The notes under the pieces were generated by a model that saw nothing but the letters and a program-made list of their open reading frames with translations, did no database searches and was not told the DNA's origin. From positions 92,649 to 156,648 of the forward strand of contig NZ_MSIF01000022.1 of assembly GCF_001921215.1 (NCBI RefSeq): a stretch of DNA of 64,000 nucleotides. The letters run 5' to 3'. Within the stretch, counting starts at the first letter, position 1; each line of letters begins with the position of its first letter. The translations under genes were made by a program, and so were the position numbers. Positions 32,104 to 41,286 of the stretch are shown here, piece after piece. Source of the stretch: Actinophytocola xinjiangensis (GTDB lineage: Bacteria > Actinomycetota > Actinomycetes > Mycobacteriales > Pseudonocardiaceae).

Positions 32104-32994
32104 GTGCTGACCAGGTGGGTGGCGACCGTCCCGGGGGGCGTTCGCCGGCGTCAACGGCGCCGGCGGCTGCCCTACCTTGGCCCGCCCGCCTACGGTTCGA
32201 CTCCCCGCTGGGGCTTCCCGGCCCTGGCCTGGCGCTGGCCGACGACCGTCCCGGGCACCAGTTCGGAGGTCGACCGTCCGGTGACCGTCGACCGGGTCCG
32301 GCTGGTCGCCGGGAACGCCTCGGCGATGATGTGGGCGGTCGCGGCCCTGGCGTTGCTGGCCGCCGGCGGCGAGGTGTGGCGCTACGTGCTGATGGTGCGC
32401 AGCCTGGACGGCGCGCTGTCCAGCCGGCTGGTCGCCACCTCCGACGCGGTGGTCACCACGGCGGCGGTGCTGGCCCTGGCGTTCGCGGTGCTGGCCGTGG
32501 TGGTCGTGGTGTGGTGGCTGCTGCTGGCCCGCCGGGTGGCCGCCGACATCGTGCACCGGACCCCGGCCCGCCCGGACTGGCAGGTGCTGGTCTACCTGGC
32601 CGTTCCCGGCGTCAACCTGGTCATGGCCGGTGTCGTGCTGGCCGAGTTGGAGCACCAGGTGCTGCGCCGTCCGGCCGGCGGGCGGCCTCGACCCAGCCGC
32701 GCCACCGTCGTGTGGTGGGCGGCGTGGGTCCTCAGCGGTCTGCTGTTCGGCGCGACGGTGGTCTGGCGTTTCCGGGGCGGTGCCCAGGCCCAGGCCGACG
32801 GCATCGTCCTGACGGCCGTGACCGACCTGGCGGCGGTCGCCGTCGCGGTGCTCACGGCGCTGGCCGTGCGCCGCCTCACGGCTCTGCTCAGCCCGATGGA
32901 CCCGGACCGGGTCCGTCACCTGCGCGTGGTCAGCGTGTCCGGCGCCCCGGAGCCCGCGCTGCGCGCGACCCGCACGGTCCCGTCCCGCCGCTGA
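32104..32994 (+). CDS. DUF4328-type membrane protein
   Basis: 296 residues from GTG 32104, one base after the rhodanese stop. A basic, Pro/Trp-rich leader (PPAYGSTPRWGFPALAWRWP) precedes about five membrane segments, first near 72-90 (AMMWAVAALALLAAGG). The DUF4328 pattern is seen in ADIVHRTPARPDWQVLVY, VPGVNLVMAGVVLAELEHQVL and VVWWAAWVLSGLL. The family is common in actinobacteria and has no known function. Coupling to the rhodanese gene may be accidental. The C-terminal tail is basic. Confidence 0.8.
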   Translation: MLTRWVATVPGGVRRRQRRRRLPYLGPPAYGSTPRWGFPALAWRWPTTVPGTSSEVDRPVTVDRVRLVAGNASAMMWAVAALALLAAGGEVWRYVLMVRSLDGALSSRLVATSDAVVTTAAVLALAFAVLAVVVVVWWLLLARRVAADIVHRTPARPDWQVLVYLAVPGVNLVMAGVVLAELEHQVLRRPAGGRPRPSRATVVWWAAWVLSGLLFGATVVWRFRGGAQAQADGIVLTAVTDLAAVAVAVLTALAVRRLTALLSPMDPDRVRHLRVVSVSGAPEPALRATRTVPSRR

Positions 32995-33000
32995 CCCTGG

Positions 33001-34191
33001 TCACTGGGCGGTGACCGGGAGGTCGGCGAAGCCGCGGATGACGAACTCGCCCCGGCGGGTCGGTTCGCCGGCCAGGCGCAGCCCGGGCAGCCGGGTCACC
33101 AGGGCCTTGAGCGCGGCCGCGACCTCCACCCTGGCCAGCGGCGCGCCGACGCAGTAGTGGATGCCGGCGCCGAAGCCGAGGTGCGGGTTCGGTGTCCGCC
33201 CGATGTCGAGCCGGTCGGGGGACGCGAACACCGCCGGGTCCCTGGCCGCGGCCCCCAGCAGCGCCGCCACCTTCGTCCCGGCGGGCACGGGGTGGCCGGC
33301 GACGGTCACGTCCGCCACGGCCGTGCGTTCGAACAGCTGCAACGGCGAGTCGAACCGGATCAGTTCCTCCACGGCGGTGGCCAGCAGCTCCGGGCCGGGG
33401 TCGGCGACCAGGCGGTCCCACTGGCTCCGCTCGCGCAGCAGGGCGTGCACCCCGTTGCCGATGACGTTCACGGTCGCCTCGTGGCCGGCCATCAGGAGCA
33501 GGACGGCGGTGCCGACCAGTTCGTCCTCGCTGAGACGGTCGGTGCCGTCGCGGACCGACACCAGGTCGCTGATCAGGTCGTCGCCCGGGTCTGTGACGCG
33601 GCGGGCGGCCAGTGACCGCAGGTAGTCGACGAACTCGGCGGACGCGGTCTCGGCGGCGGCGGCCAGCGGCGCCGGCAGGCCGTACTCGTACATCTTCACG
33701 ATGGCGTTGGACCACGGTTGCAGCAGCGGCCGGTCCTCGGCCGGCACGCCGAGCAGTTCGGCGATCACCTCGACCGGCAGCGGCGCGGCGAGGTGGCCGA
33801 GCAGGTCGGCCGACCCGTGTTCGGCGATGTCCCGCGCCAGGCCGGCCACCAGCGACGACGCCAGCTCGGCCACCCACGGCGACAGGCGAGCCACGTGGCC
33901 GCGGGCGAACGCCGAGGAGATCAGCCGCCGCAGCCGGGTGTGCCGGGGCGGCTCGTTCTCCAGCAGCGAGTTGCGGTGCAGCAGGTTGAACGCGGCGAAG
34001 TCCGACTCGGGCGTGCGGTCGGTCCACAGCCGGCCGGCCGACCGGTCGCGCAGCACGGCCGAGCACGCGGCGTGCGAGACCGCGACCGGCAGGCCGAGTC
34101 CGGGATGGTCGTGCACCTCGCCCCGCTCGCGCAGCCGCGCGAAGGCCGGGTACGGGTCGGCGATGAACGTGGGGTCCTGGGTGTCGAACAC
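33001..34191 (-). CDS. Cytochrome P450
   Basis: 396 residues from GTG 34191; the frame stays open far upstream but that part overlaps a divergent gene. The I-helix motif LLLMAGHEATVNVIGNG gives the oxygen-activating groove (AGHEAT), EELIRF is the ExxR of the K helix, and GFGAGIHYCVGAPLAR near 340 is the heme loop with Cys ligand. The N-terminus DPTFIADPYPAFARLRERG is typical of soluble bacterial class I P450s that use a ferredoxin. No ferredoxin or reductase gene and no biosynthetic cluster is adjacent. The substrate is unknown. Confidence 0.92.
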   Translation of the reverse strand: MFDTQDPTFIADPYPAFARLRERGEVHDHPGLGLPVAVSHAACSAVLRDRSAGRLWTDRTPESDFAAFNLLHRNSLLENEPPRHTRLRRLISSAFARGHVARLSPWVAELASSLVAGLARDIAEHGSADLLGHLAAPLPVEVIAELLGVPAEDRPLLQPWSNAIVKMYEYGLPAPLAAAAETASAEFVDYLRSLAARRVTDPGDDLISDLVSVRDGTDRLSEDELVGTAVLLLMAGHEATVNVIGNGVHALLRERSQWDRLVADPGPELLATAVEELIRFDSPLQLFERTAVADVTVAGHPVPAGTKVAALLGAAARDPAVFASPDRLDIGRTPNPHLGFGAGIHYCVGAPLARVEVAAALKALVTRLPGLRLAGEPTRRGEFVIRGFADLPVTAQ

Positions 34192-34239
34192 CTGCCGACG
34201 GTAACCCCGCCGGACGCCGGGGCATGCGAGGATCCCGCC

Positions 34240-35043
34240 GTGCAGACCGCAGTCGTCGCGCACCGTGGGGCATCGGCATACCGTGCCGAGCACACGGTCG
34301 CCGCCTACGCACTGGCCATCGAGCAGGGCGCCGACGGGCTGGAGTGCGACGTCCGGCTCACCCGCGACGGGCACCTGGTGTGCGTGCACGACCGCCGGGT
34401 CGACCGCACCTCCAGCGGCAGCGGCGCGGTGTCCACGCTGACCCTGGCCAGCATGGCCGAGCTGGACTACGGCCGCTGGGACGCCACGATGCCCGAGCAC
34501 GCCGACGACCTGGTCCGCGAGCCGGTCGCCACCCCCGGCCGGCACGACCGGGGTCTGCTGACCCTGGAGTCGCTGCTGGACCTGGTCGCCGACTCGCCGG
34601 GCACCCGGCTGTTCGTCGAGACCAAGCACCCGGTCCGCTACGGCGGCCTGGTGGAGACCGCGCTGATCGAGCTGCTCGGCCGCTACGGCCTGGCCAGCCC
34701 GAAGTCCAAAGAGGACTCCCCGGTGGTGGTGATGTCCTTCTCCACCATGGCACTGCGCCGGGTACGTCAGCTCTCGGCGACCCTGCCGACCGTGCTGCTG
34801 CTCAGCCAGCTCGGCACGCTGCGCTGGGACGGCACGCTGCCCCGCTCGGCCGACCACACCGGCCCCGGCGTGCACCTGCTGCGCACCGACCCGGACTACG
34901 TCGCCCGCGCGGCCGCGTTCGGCCACCACACCTACACCTGGACCGTCGACGACGACGCCGACATCGACCTGTGCCGGCGCCTGGGCGTGCGCTGGCTCGC
35001 GACCAACTCCCCGGCCGCCACGGCGGCGCGCCTGACCCGGTAG
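34240..35043 (+). CDS. Glycerophosphodiester phosphodiesterase
   Basis: 267 residues from GTG 34240. The TIM-barrel signature is present: VVAHRGASAYRAEHTVAAY (first catalytic His), GLECDVRLTRDGHLVCVHD (Glu/Asp metal ligands and second His), LFVETKHP, VVMSFSTMALRRV, and TYTWTVDDDADI near the end. Such enzymes hydrolyse glycerophosphodiesters to glycerol 3-phosphate and an alcohol. There is no signal peptide, so it acts in the cytoplasm. GAGGAT six nt before the start is a weak match to the leaderless pattern of this window. It is divergent from the P450 gene. Confidence 0.92.
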   Translation: MQTAVVAHRGASAYRAEHTVAAYALAIEQGADGLECDVRLTRDGHLVCVHDRRVDRTSSGSGAVSTLTLASMAELDYGRWDATMPEHADDLVREPVATPGRHDRGLLTLESLLDLVADSPGTRLFVETKHPVRYGGLVETALIELLGRYGLASPKSKEDSPVVVMSFSTMALRRVRQLSATLPTVLLLSQLGTLRWDGTLPRSADHTGPGVHLLRTDPDYVARAAAFGHHTYTWTVDDDADIDLCRRLGVRWLATNSPAATAARLTR

Positions 35044-35054
35044 CGTCTGGCGAC

Positions 35055-35996
35055 ATGGCCAAGCGAACCGCCGGAAAACCGCGTAACACCGACGGGATCA
35101 ACCCGCGCCAGCCCTGCCCCTGCGGCTCGGGCAAGCGCTACAAGGCGTGCCACGGATCCTCCGGCGGGCCGGTCGAACTGCCCGTCGCCCGGCCGTTCGA
35201 GGGCCTGGCCGGCGAGTGCGAGCTGATCGCGCTGCGCGAGTTCGTGCCGTCGGCCACCGCGCCGTTGACGCTGGCCAAGCCGGGCGAGCGCGCGGTCACG
35301 CTGGCCACCGTGCTGCCGATGGCCTCCGCCGCGCTGGTCCGCGCGGACGGCACGGCCTTCCTGGGACTCCAGGTCCAGACCCGGTCCAGCGACATCAGCC
35401 GCGACCTGGCCCGGGCGCTGAACTGGGCGTTGGCCGCCGAGCCAGGCGCGGTGCTTGCGGTCGTGGGCCCGGAGACCGACGAGTCGACCGAGCGCGAACG
35501 TTTGCAGGACCTGGTGGACCTGGCCGCGCCGCTGGAGCCGACGCTGCACACCGACTTCGGCTGGTGGATGCCCGAGGGCGAGGAGCCGACCGGCGAGGTC
35601 GCGCTGTCGCTGGAGCGCGCCAACCAGGCGATCATGCCGACCGAGCGGATCGGCCCGGCCGCGTACTGGGTGGACGCCGGGGACCGCGCGCACCTGCGCT
35701 GGGTGCGTCCGGAGCCGGAGGGCGCGCTGCTGCTCGCGCTGGCCAGGCTCGCCGCCCGCGGCGAACTGGGCCTGGGCGAGGGGTCGCGCTACGCCGGCTC
35801 GTTCCGCGCGCACGGCCTGCTGGTCCCGGTGTGGGACCTCGACCACGAGTCGCACGCCCGCGAGTGGACCGACCAGGCCGCCGACCTGGGCAAGCGTCTG
35901 GAGGACGCGCTGGCCTCGCTGGAGGACCAGCCACTCACCGGTGAGGAGCGCCGCGCCCGCGACGGTCTGGTCGGCCGTCAGGTCACGCTGCGGTGA
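35055..35996 (+). CDS. DUF5926 family protein with SEC-C-type zinc motif
   Basis: 313 residues from ATG 35055, with TAGCGT 8 nt upstream. Residues 18-33 hold PCPCGSGKRYKACHG, the SEC-C zinc-binding motif also found at the SecA C-terminus. The rest (LALREFVPSATAPL, GLQVQTRSSDISRDLARALNWAL, TDFGWWMPEGEEP, YWVDAGDRAHLRWVRPE) matches the conserved actinobacterial DUF5926. A role in protein export or ribosome contact is often assumed from the SEC-C motif, but none is shown. The DUF952 gene overlaps its stop by 4 bp. Confidence 0.85.
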   Translation: MAKRTAGKPRNTDGINPRQPCPCGSGKRYKACHGSSGGPVELPVARPFEGLAGECELIALREFVPSATAPLTLAKPGERAVTLATVLPMASAALVRADGTAFLGLQVQTRSSDISRDLARALNWALAAEPGAVLAVVGPETDESTERERLQDLVDLAAPLEPTLHTDFGWWMPEGEEPTGEVALSLERANQAIMPTERIGPAAYWVDAGDRAHLRWVRPEPEGALLLALARLAARGELGLGEGSRYAGSFRAHGLLVPVWDLDHESHAREWTDQAADLGKRLEDALASLEDQPLTGEERRARDGLVGRQVTLR

Positions 35997-36340
35997 TCCT
36001 GCACATCTGTGTCGACGGCGACTGGCGGCCGGGTGCCGCCTACCGGCCGGCGTCGCTTGACAGTCAGGGTTTCGTGCACTGCTCGGACCTGGGCACCGCG
36101 CACCTGCCGGCCAACCGCCTGTTCGCCGGGCGCACCGACTTGGTGCTGCTGTGCATCGACCCGGAGAAGCTGACCTCGCCGCTGCGCTGGGAGGAGGGTG
36201 ATCCGCCCGACCCGGCCGGCATCCGCTTCCCGCACGTCTACGGCGAGATCAACCCGGAGGCGGTCGTCGCCACGCACGCCTTCCCGCCGGCGCCGGACGG
36301 CACCTTCCACCTGCCGGCCGTGCTCGCCGAGCGGGGCTGA
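35993..36340 (+). CDS. DUF952 domain protein
   Basis: 115 residues; GTG 35993 overlaps the previous stop as GTGA. The DUF952 pattern is complete: ILHICVDGDWRPG, SLDSQGFVHCSDLGTAHLPANRLFAG, LVLLCIDPEKL and FPHVYGEINPEAVV. The fold is related to ADP-ribosyl transferase-like small proteins that bind nucleotides, with the conserved GFIHCS-type block; no reaction is established. It is convergent with the MFS gene, with 4 bp between the stops. Confidence 0.85.
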   Translation: MILHICVDGDWRPGAAYRPASLDSQGFVHCSDLGTAHLPANRLFAGRTDLVLLCIDPEKLTSPLRWEEGDPPDPAGIRFPHVYGEINPEAVVATHAFPPAPDGTFHLPAVLAERG

Positions 36341-36344
36341 CCCG

Positions 36345-37487
36345 CTACCGGGCAGGCACCAGCCGCGCGAGCGCGACCGCCGCGAGCGCGCAGCCGGCGG
36401 CCAGCAGCGGGATCGCGCCCGGCCCGCCGGCCAGCAGGCCACCGGCGGCCGATCCGGCCGCCGCGCCGAGGTAGACGGTGCTGCTGGTGAGCGCCATCGC
36501 CGGGGCGGCGGCGTGCCGGCCGGCCCGGGTGAGCATCAGCGACTGGATGGCCGGCGGCACCGCCCACGCGGTGGCCGACCAGACCAGCAGCAGCGGCACG
36601 ACCACCGCCAGCGGCGCGGGCCGCGCGGCCCAGCACACCGCGAACCCGGCCATCCCGGCGGTGAAGGCCAGGCCGGCGCCGGTGAACGTGGGGCCGGCGC
36701 CCCACCGGTCGACGGCCCAGCCGGCGGCGTGCGTGCCGCCGATGCCGGCGATCCCGGCGGCGGCCAGCAGCACTCCCAGCGCGGTCGGCGCGACCCCGGC
36801 CAGGCCGTCGAGGAAGGTGGCCAGGTAGGTCTGGAAGGCGATGTTGCCGGCGACGGCGAGCACGGTCACGCCGAGCACGCCGGCGACCGGTCCGGTCAGC
36901 AGTTCCCGGCTCACCACCCGCACGGGCGCGCCGCGTTCGTCGCCGTCGGCGGGCAGCCACACCGCGACGGCGACCAGCGCGGCGAGCCCGAGCAGCCCGC
37001 CGAGGACGAACGTGGCGGGCCAGCCCCAGGCGGCGCCGACCCAGGTGCCGGCGGGGACGCCGAGGACGAACGCGCCGGTGAGCCCGGCCATGACGGCGGC
37101 GAGGGACCGGCCGCGGGCGTGCTCGGGGGCGCGCTGGGCGGCGACGGCGAGGGCGACGGGCAGCGCGGTGGCGGTGCCGAGCGCGGCGAGCACCCGCAGC
37201 GCCATCAGCGCCGGGTAGCCGTCGACGGCCGGCACGGCGAGGTTGGCGGCGACGAACAGGGTCAGTGCGGCGAGCAGCACACGTTTGCGGGGCAGCCGGG
37301 CGAACAGGGTCGCCGAGAGGGGCGCGCCGAGCGCGTAGACCAGCGTGAACACGGTGACCAGTGCGCCGGCGGCGGCCTGGGGGACGTCCAGGCCGGCGGC
37401 GATGGCCGGCAGTACGCCGATGATCACGAAGTCGTCGGTCTGGACGGCGAAGCCGGTGAGGACCAGGGAGAACAACCACATGGCCAT
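36345..37487 (-). CDS. MFS transporter, drug efflux type (12 TM)
   Basis: 380 residues from ATG 37487; ATG 37481 is an alternative two codons on. Twelve membrane segments are present. The loop between segments 2 and 3 has GAPLSATLFARLPRKRVLLAAL, the MFS motif A, and GVPAGTWVGAAWGW resembles the motif C of drug/proton antiporters. The whole is close to the Cmx/AraJ-like DHA1 family that exports chloramphenicol-type compounds or sugars. A TetR-family gene is divergent, and a perfect 11-bp-arm palindrome covers the transporter start codon. It should therefore be induced by its own substrate through the TetR protein. Confidence 0.88.
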   Translation of the reverse strand: MAMWLFSLVLTGFAVQTDDFVIIGVLPAIAAGLDVPQAAAGALVTVFTLVYALGAPLSATLFARLPRKRVLLAALTLFVAANLAVPAVDGYPALMALRVLAALGTATALPVALAVAAQRAPEHARGRSLAAVMAGLTGAFVLGVPAGTWVGAAWGWPATFVLGGLLGLAALVAVAVWLPADGDERGAPVRVVSRELLTGPVAGVLGVTVLAVAGNIAFQTYLATFLDGLAGVAPTALGVLLAAAGIAGIGGTHAAGWAVDRWGAGPTFTGAGLAFTAGMAGFAVCWAARPAPLAVVVPLLLVWSATAWAVPPAIQSLMLTRAGRHAAAPAMALTSSTVYLGAAAGSAAGGLLAGGPGAIPLLAAGCALAAVALARLVPAR

Positions 37488-37511
37488 AAAGGTAACAGTC
37501 GTTACCTTTAT
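37486..37511. promoter_or_regulatory. Perfect palindromic operator of the TetR/MFS pair
   Basis: Arms ATAAAGGTAAC (37486-37496) and GTTACCTTTAT (37501-37511) are perfect inverted repeats around AGTC. The left end covers the first two bases of the MFS start codon and the right end is 13 bp before the regulator ATG, so one TetR dimer (or two) could shut both genes. Confidence 0.8.
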
Positions 37512-37524
37512 TAGGGTGCCGGGT

Positions 37525-38100
37525 ATGGCACGCACCGCGGACCCGGCCCGCAGGGTCGAACTGGTCGACGAGATCATCGACCGGCTCGCCGAGTCAGGCC
37601 TGGCGTCGTTCTCCCTGCGTACGCTGGCCGCCGCCCTCGGCCGCTCGACCCGGGTCCTCACCCACCACTTCGCCGACAAGGAAGCGCTGCTGCTGGCCGT
37701 GCTGGAACGCCTCGACGAGCGCCAGCACCAGGCGCTGGCCGCCACGCCCGGCTGGGACGACCCGGCCGTGGGCATCGGCTCGATCGTGGCGGCCGCGTGG
37801 GACCGGCACCTGGACCCGGCGGAACTGGCGAGAACCCGGCTCGTGCAGGAGATCGAGGGCCTGGCCGCCGCCGGCCGGCTCGCCGGGCACGTGCCGGCGT
37901 TCGTCGCCGGCCGGGCACGGTTCGTCGCCGACGCGCTGGTACGCCGGGGCCTGGACCCCGACGACGCGCTGACCAGGGCCACGCTGCTCAACAACGCCTA
38001 CGCCGGCCTCCAGGCCGACCGGCTGACCACCGGCGACCAGCAACGCACCGGCGCGGCGCTGGAGATGCTGTGCGCGCTGGCCGACAGCTGGACCGACTAG
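37525..38100 (+). CDS. TetR-family transcriptional regulator
   Basis: 191 residues from ATG 37525, with TAGGGT 7 nt upstream. The DNA-binding helix-turn-helix lies at about 10-55: ARRVELVDEIIDRLAESGLASFSLRTLAAALGRS in parts, then TRVLTHHFADKEALLLAVL, the TetR signature. The C-terminal ligand domain is all helical (VGIGSIVAAAWDRHL, ARTRLVQEIEGLAA). It is divergent from the MFS transporter gene and presumably binds the palindrome in between. The last four bases overlap the ferritin stop (CTAG read from both sides). Confidence 0.9.
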   Translation: MARTADPARRVELVDEIIDRLAESGLASFSLRTLAAALGRSTRVLTHHFADKEALLLAVLERLDERQHQALAATPGWDDPAVGIGSIVAAAWDRHLDPAELARTRLVQEIEGLAAAGRLAGHVPAFVAGRARFVADALVRRGLDPDDALTRATLLNNAYAGLQADRLTTGDQQRTGAALEMLCALADSWTD

Positions 38101-38642
38101 AGCGCGCCGCCGGCCGCGCGCGGGGCGAGCGGGTCGCCGCCGGCGTCCCCGACGGTCTCGCGCGCCAGGTAGTTCTCGATGTCGAACAGGTTGCCGTTGG
38201 CCCGGCCGACCACGTTGAGCAGGGTGGTCATCTGCGCGACCTCCTCGACCTGCTCCTTGAGGAACCACTGCATGAACTGCTCGCCCCGGTAGTCGTCCTC
38301 GTCGCGGGCGATCTTGGCCAGGTTGATGATGTGCTCGGTGTACTCCTTCTCCTGACGCAGCGCGAGTTCGATCAGTTCGGTTACCTCGGAGAAATCGTTT
38401 CGGATGGCGTCCACACCGGAAATCAACGGCTGGATGTCGTTGTCGAGCAGATACTGCACGATCATCATCGCGTGGTTGCGCTCTTCGAGTGACTGGCGGT
38501 AGAAGTGCTTGGCGAGCTGGGGGAGATCCTGCCCGTCGAACCACGCCGCCAGGGCCACGTACTGCTGCGATGCCGTGAACTCGTACCGCACCTGCTCCTG
38601 GAGCGCGGAATGGAACTTGGACAGGTTGCTGGTGTTCGCCAT
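38097..38642 (-). CDS. Ferritin (BfrB/FtnA type)
   Basis: 181 residues. Ferritins oxidise Fe(II) and store it as a mineral in a 24-mer shell. The ferroxidase residues are visible: the Glu in EQVRYEFTASQQYVALAAWF, ExxH in SLEERNHAMMIVQYL, and EKEYTEHI and FLKEQVEEVAQM for the remaining ligands. There is no heme-binding Met as in bacterioferritin. The C-terminal tail (AGGDPLAPRAAGG) is unstructured. Two iron boxes lie 49-93 bp upstream, as in M. tuberculosis bfrB, where IdeR activates the gene under high iron. The gene stands alone. Confidence 0.93.
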   Translation of the reverse strand: MANTSNLSKFHSALQEQVRYEFTASQQYVALAAWFDGQDLPQLAKHFYRQSLEERNHAMMIVQYLLDNDIQPLISGVDAIRNDFSEVTELIELALRQEKEYTEHIINLAKIARDEDDYRGEQFMQWFLKEQVEEVAQMTTLLNVVGRANGNLFDIENYLARETVGDAGGDPLAPRAAGGAL

Positions 38643-38690
38643 GTCAGTGAGAATACGCTGAAATAGTAGTGATCGCCAATTCCGTTGTAT

Positions 38691-38709
38691 TTAGGCAAGC
38701 CTAGCTGAA
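38691..38709. promoter_or_regulatory. IdeR/DmdR-type iron box, proximal to ferritin
   Basis: TTAGGCAAGCCTAGCTGAA matches the 19-bp consensus TTAGGTTAGGCTAACCTAA at 13 positions. It lies 49 bp upstream of the ferritin ATG. Confidence 0.6.
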
Positions 38710-38716
38710 ATACGAT

Positions 38717-38735
38717 TCAGGTAAGGCATTCCTAA
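38717..38735. promoter_or_regulatory. IdeR/DmdR-type iron box, distal to ferritin
   Basis: TCAGGTAAGGCATTCCTAA matches the iron-box consensus at 14 of 19 positions, 26 bp from the first box centre to centre. The tandem arrangement upstream of the promoter fits activation rather than repression of ferritin. It is also 58 bp before the divergent acetyltransferase gene. Confidence 0.65.
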
Positions 38736-38792
38736 CGAATCGGCGGTGACAACTCCGTTGCGCGACGCGACCGGCCGGTCGACCATGGGCCG

Positions 38793-39941
38793 ATGGCCGA
38801 ACCCCGCGTGTTCCCCGACGACGTCCCCGTGCTGGTCGACCGGGAGGTGAGCCTGCGCGCCCACCGGCCGACCGACCTGGACGAGATGGTGGTGCAGTGC
38901 ACCGACCCGCTCAACATCCGGTGGACGACCGTCCCGGTCCCGTTCACCAGGCAGGACGCCACCTTCTACGCCACGAAGGTGATGGCCGGCGGCTGGGCCG
39001 ACGGCACCGAGTTCGGGTTCGCGATCGAGGCCCCGCACCCGGATGGCGTGCACCGCTTCTGCGGCACGGTGAGCCTGCGGTGGATGGGCGAGAACGTCGC
39101 CGAGGTCGCCTACGGCCTGCACCCGGCAGCCCGGGGCCGGGGGATCGCCAGGCGCGCGGTGTCGCTGCTGCTGGACTGGGGGTTCACCGAGCTGGGCCTG
39201 GACGTGGTGGTCTGGTACGCCGAGGTCGGCAACTGGCGGTCGCGGCGGGTGGCGTGGGCGCTGGGCTTCAGCCACGACGGCACGGTCGCCCGGCTGCTGC
39301 GCCAGCGCGGCGAACGCAAGGACGCCTGGGTCGGCTCGCTGCGCGCCGGCGAGCCCCGCGAACCGGTCACCCGCTGGCTGTCGCCGGCGGTGCTGGAGAC
39401 CGAGCGGCTGCGGCTGCGCCCGCTGGCCGACGAGGACGCCGAACGGCTGTTCGAGATGCTCAACGACGAACGGGCCCGGCACTACGGCGGCCGGACCCGC
39501 AGCGTCCGCGAGCAGCACACCGGCGAGCAGGTGCTGCTGCGCGCCAGGGAGGGCGAGGCCGAGGGCAAGCGGTACCACTGGGCGGTCACCGAACGCGGCG
39601 ACGACCGGATCATCGGCTACGTCCAGGTGTTCGAGCTGGACGGCCTGGACGAGACGGCCGGCAAACTCGGCTACACCCTGCACGCCGACTCCCGGGGCAA
39701 GGGCTACCTGGCCGAGGTCCTCACCGCCCTCACCGACCACGCCTTCGACGACCTCGGCCTGCGCCTGCTGTCCCTGCGCACGGCGGCCAGCAACACGGCG
39801 TCGCGGCGCGGCGCCGAACGCGCCGGCTACGCGCACGTGGCGACGGAGCCGGCGGCGTTCACCATCGGCGACTCGGACTTCGACGACCTGGTGGTCTACC
39901 AGCGGCAGAACCCGAACTGGGTCAGAGCCGATCCCGCGTGA
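38793..39941 (+). CDS. Tandem GNAT-domain acetyltransferase
   Basis: 382 residues. Two GNAT domains of the RimJ/RimL type are joined: the first at about 12-190 ([38 protein letters not shown] as acetyl-CoA loop) and the second at about 205-375 ([55 protein letters not shown]). Both keep the Q/R-x-x-G-x-G/A pyrophosphate loop, so both may be active. RimJ/RimL relatives acetylate protein N-termini or small amines. The 3' end overlaps that of the arginine deiminase gene by 20 bp, convergent. The start region is near the iron boxes of ferritin; joint control is possible. Confidence 0.85.
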   Translation: MAEPRVFPDDVPVLVDREVSLRAHRPTDLDEMVVQCTDPLNIRWTTVPVPFTRQDATFYATKVMAGGWADGTEFGFAIEAPHPDGVHRFCGTVSLRWMGENVAEVAYGLHPAARGRGIARRAVSLLLDWGFTELGLDVVVWYAEVGNWRSRRVAWALGFSHDGTVARLLRQRGERKDAWVGSLRAGEPREPVTRWLSPAVLETERLRLRPLADEDAERLFEMLNDERARHYGGRTRSVREQHTGEQVLLRAREGEAEGKRYHWAVTERGDDRIIGYVQVFELDGLDETAGKLGYTLHADSRGKGYLAEVLTALTDHAFDDLGLRLLSLRTAASNTASRRGAERAGYAHVATEPAAFTIGDSDFDDLVVYQRQNPNWVRADPA

Positions 39942-41163
39942 TCGGGCAGGACATGCACCGGGGCCCGCCCCGGCCGGTGCCCAGCTCCGAGCCGCCGATG
40001 CGCAGCACCTCGATGCCGGCCTCCTCCAGCCGCGCGTTGGTCTCCACGTTGCGCTCGTAGGCCACCACGACCCCGGGGGCGACGGCGAGGGTGTTGTTGC
40101 CGTCGTCCCACTGCTCGCGTTCGGCGGTGACCGCGTCGAGCCCGGTGTCGATGACCCGCAACCGGTCGATGCCCATGGCCTGCGCGGCGGCGTCGAGGAA
40201 CGGCACGGGCCCGCTGACCCGCACGCCGCCGCTGTCCTCGTCCGGCCGCAGCGGGTAGGCGACCAGCGTGTCCCGCACGGCCGGGTACATGACCACGGCG
40301 TCCTGGTCGACCATCGTGCACACGGTGTCCAGGTGCATCGTGGCCCGGTCCTGCGCGATCGGCACGGCGAGCACGGTGTGCACCAACCCGTCCGCGAACG
40401 CCGACCGGGCAAGGGACTCGGCCCCGGCCGGCGTGGTCCGGTCGCCGACCCCGATGGCCAGCACCCCGGGGGCCAGGAGAAGCACGTCCCCGCCCTCGAC
40501 GGGCGCCGAGTGCGCCCCGTACGCGCGCCCGGCCGCCCGGAACCGGGGGTGGTAGGCGTAGATGAGGTCCATCAGCGCGGTCTCGCGCTTGCGCGCCGGC
40601 AACGCGAGCGAGGCGATCGCCACCCGGTTCCCGATCCACACCGACGAGTCCCGGGTGAACAACAGGTTGGGCAGCGGATCGACGACGAAGTCGTGCGGGT
40701 GGTGCATCTTGCGCACCAGCGAGGCCCCCTCGGCCGCCGGCAGTTCCTCGAACGTCATCCCCGCCATCAGCACGTCGGCCAACGCCTGGTTGTCCAGTGT
40801 GGACAGATGGGAGCTGAGCGCGTCGGCGAGCTCGTGCCCCACCCGCCGCCGGTCCACCGCGGTGTCCGCGGCCGCCGCGTGCGCCCGCTCGTCGGCCAAC
40901 GCGGTCACCAACGCGTCACCGAGAAGAAGGACGTCGGCCTCCCGCGACTCCAGGATCCGCGCGAACGCGTCATGCTCCTCCTGCGCGCGGTCGACCCACG
41001 GGATGCTGTCGAACAGCAACTGGTCGTTGTTGCGCGGGGTGAGCCGCCGAAGCTCGTCACCGGGGCGGTGCAGCAGGACCGCACGCAGCGGCCCGACCTC
41101 GCTGTCCACCCTCGGGGCCGGCAGGTCGTGCACGGCCAGGTCAGGTGCTGGTTGAGCAGTCAC
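39922..41163 (-). CDS. arcA: Arginine deiminase
   Basis: 413 residues from GTG 41163; TTG 41181 would add six. The enzyme converts arginine to citrulline and ammonia. Family motifs are present: [35 protein letters not shown] (substrate Asp/Arg region), [13 protein letters not shown] (His/Asp pair) and [13 protein letters not shown] with the catalytic Cys near residue 407. The enzyme is the first step of the ADI pathway, but no carbamate kinase, ornithine transcarbamylase or arginine/ornithine exchanger gene is adjacent, so it may serve nitrogen or acid protection alone. Confidence 0.93.
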   Translation of the reverse strand: MTAQPAPDLAVHDLPAPRVDSEVGPLRAVLLHRPGDELRRLTPRNNDQLLFDSIPWVDRAQEEHDAFARILESREADVLLLGDALVTALADERAHAAAADTAVDRRRVGHELADALSSHLSTLDNQALADVLMAGMTFEELPAAEGASLVRKMHHPHDFVVDPLPNLLFTRDSSVWIGNRVAIASLALPARKRETALMDLIYAYHPRFRAAGRAYGAHSAPVEGGDVLLLAPGVLAIGVGDRTTPAGAESLARSAFADGLVHTVLAVPIAQDRATMHLDTVCTMVDQDAVVMYPAVRDTLVAYPLRPDEDSGGVRVSGPVPFLDAAAQAMGIDRLRVIDTGLDAVTAEREQWDDGNNTLAVAPGVVVAYERNVETNARLEEAGIEVLRIGGSELGTGRGGPRCMSCPITRDRL

Positions 41164-41286
41164 CCGACCGAGCGTAATCAACTCCCGAGTCCCGTGCCTC
41201 GCCGAGTCGACGCCCGGCTACGACCTTCACCGTCACCGAGCCAGCCGCCGGTCCCTGCCCGAGGCCAGCGGTGGAAGCCGCCCGGC

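Noticed and set aside
33001..34929. 642-residue P450 reading
   Set aside because: The extra N-terminal part lies on the antisense strand of the glycerophosphodiesterase gene. GTG 34191 starts the protein at the usual DPxFxADPYPA block.
36345..37994. 549-residue MFS reading through the TetR gene
   Set aside because: It covers the TetR gene antisense and the operator. ATG 37487 gives a standard 12-TM length.
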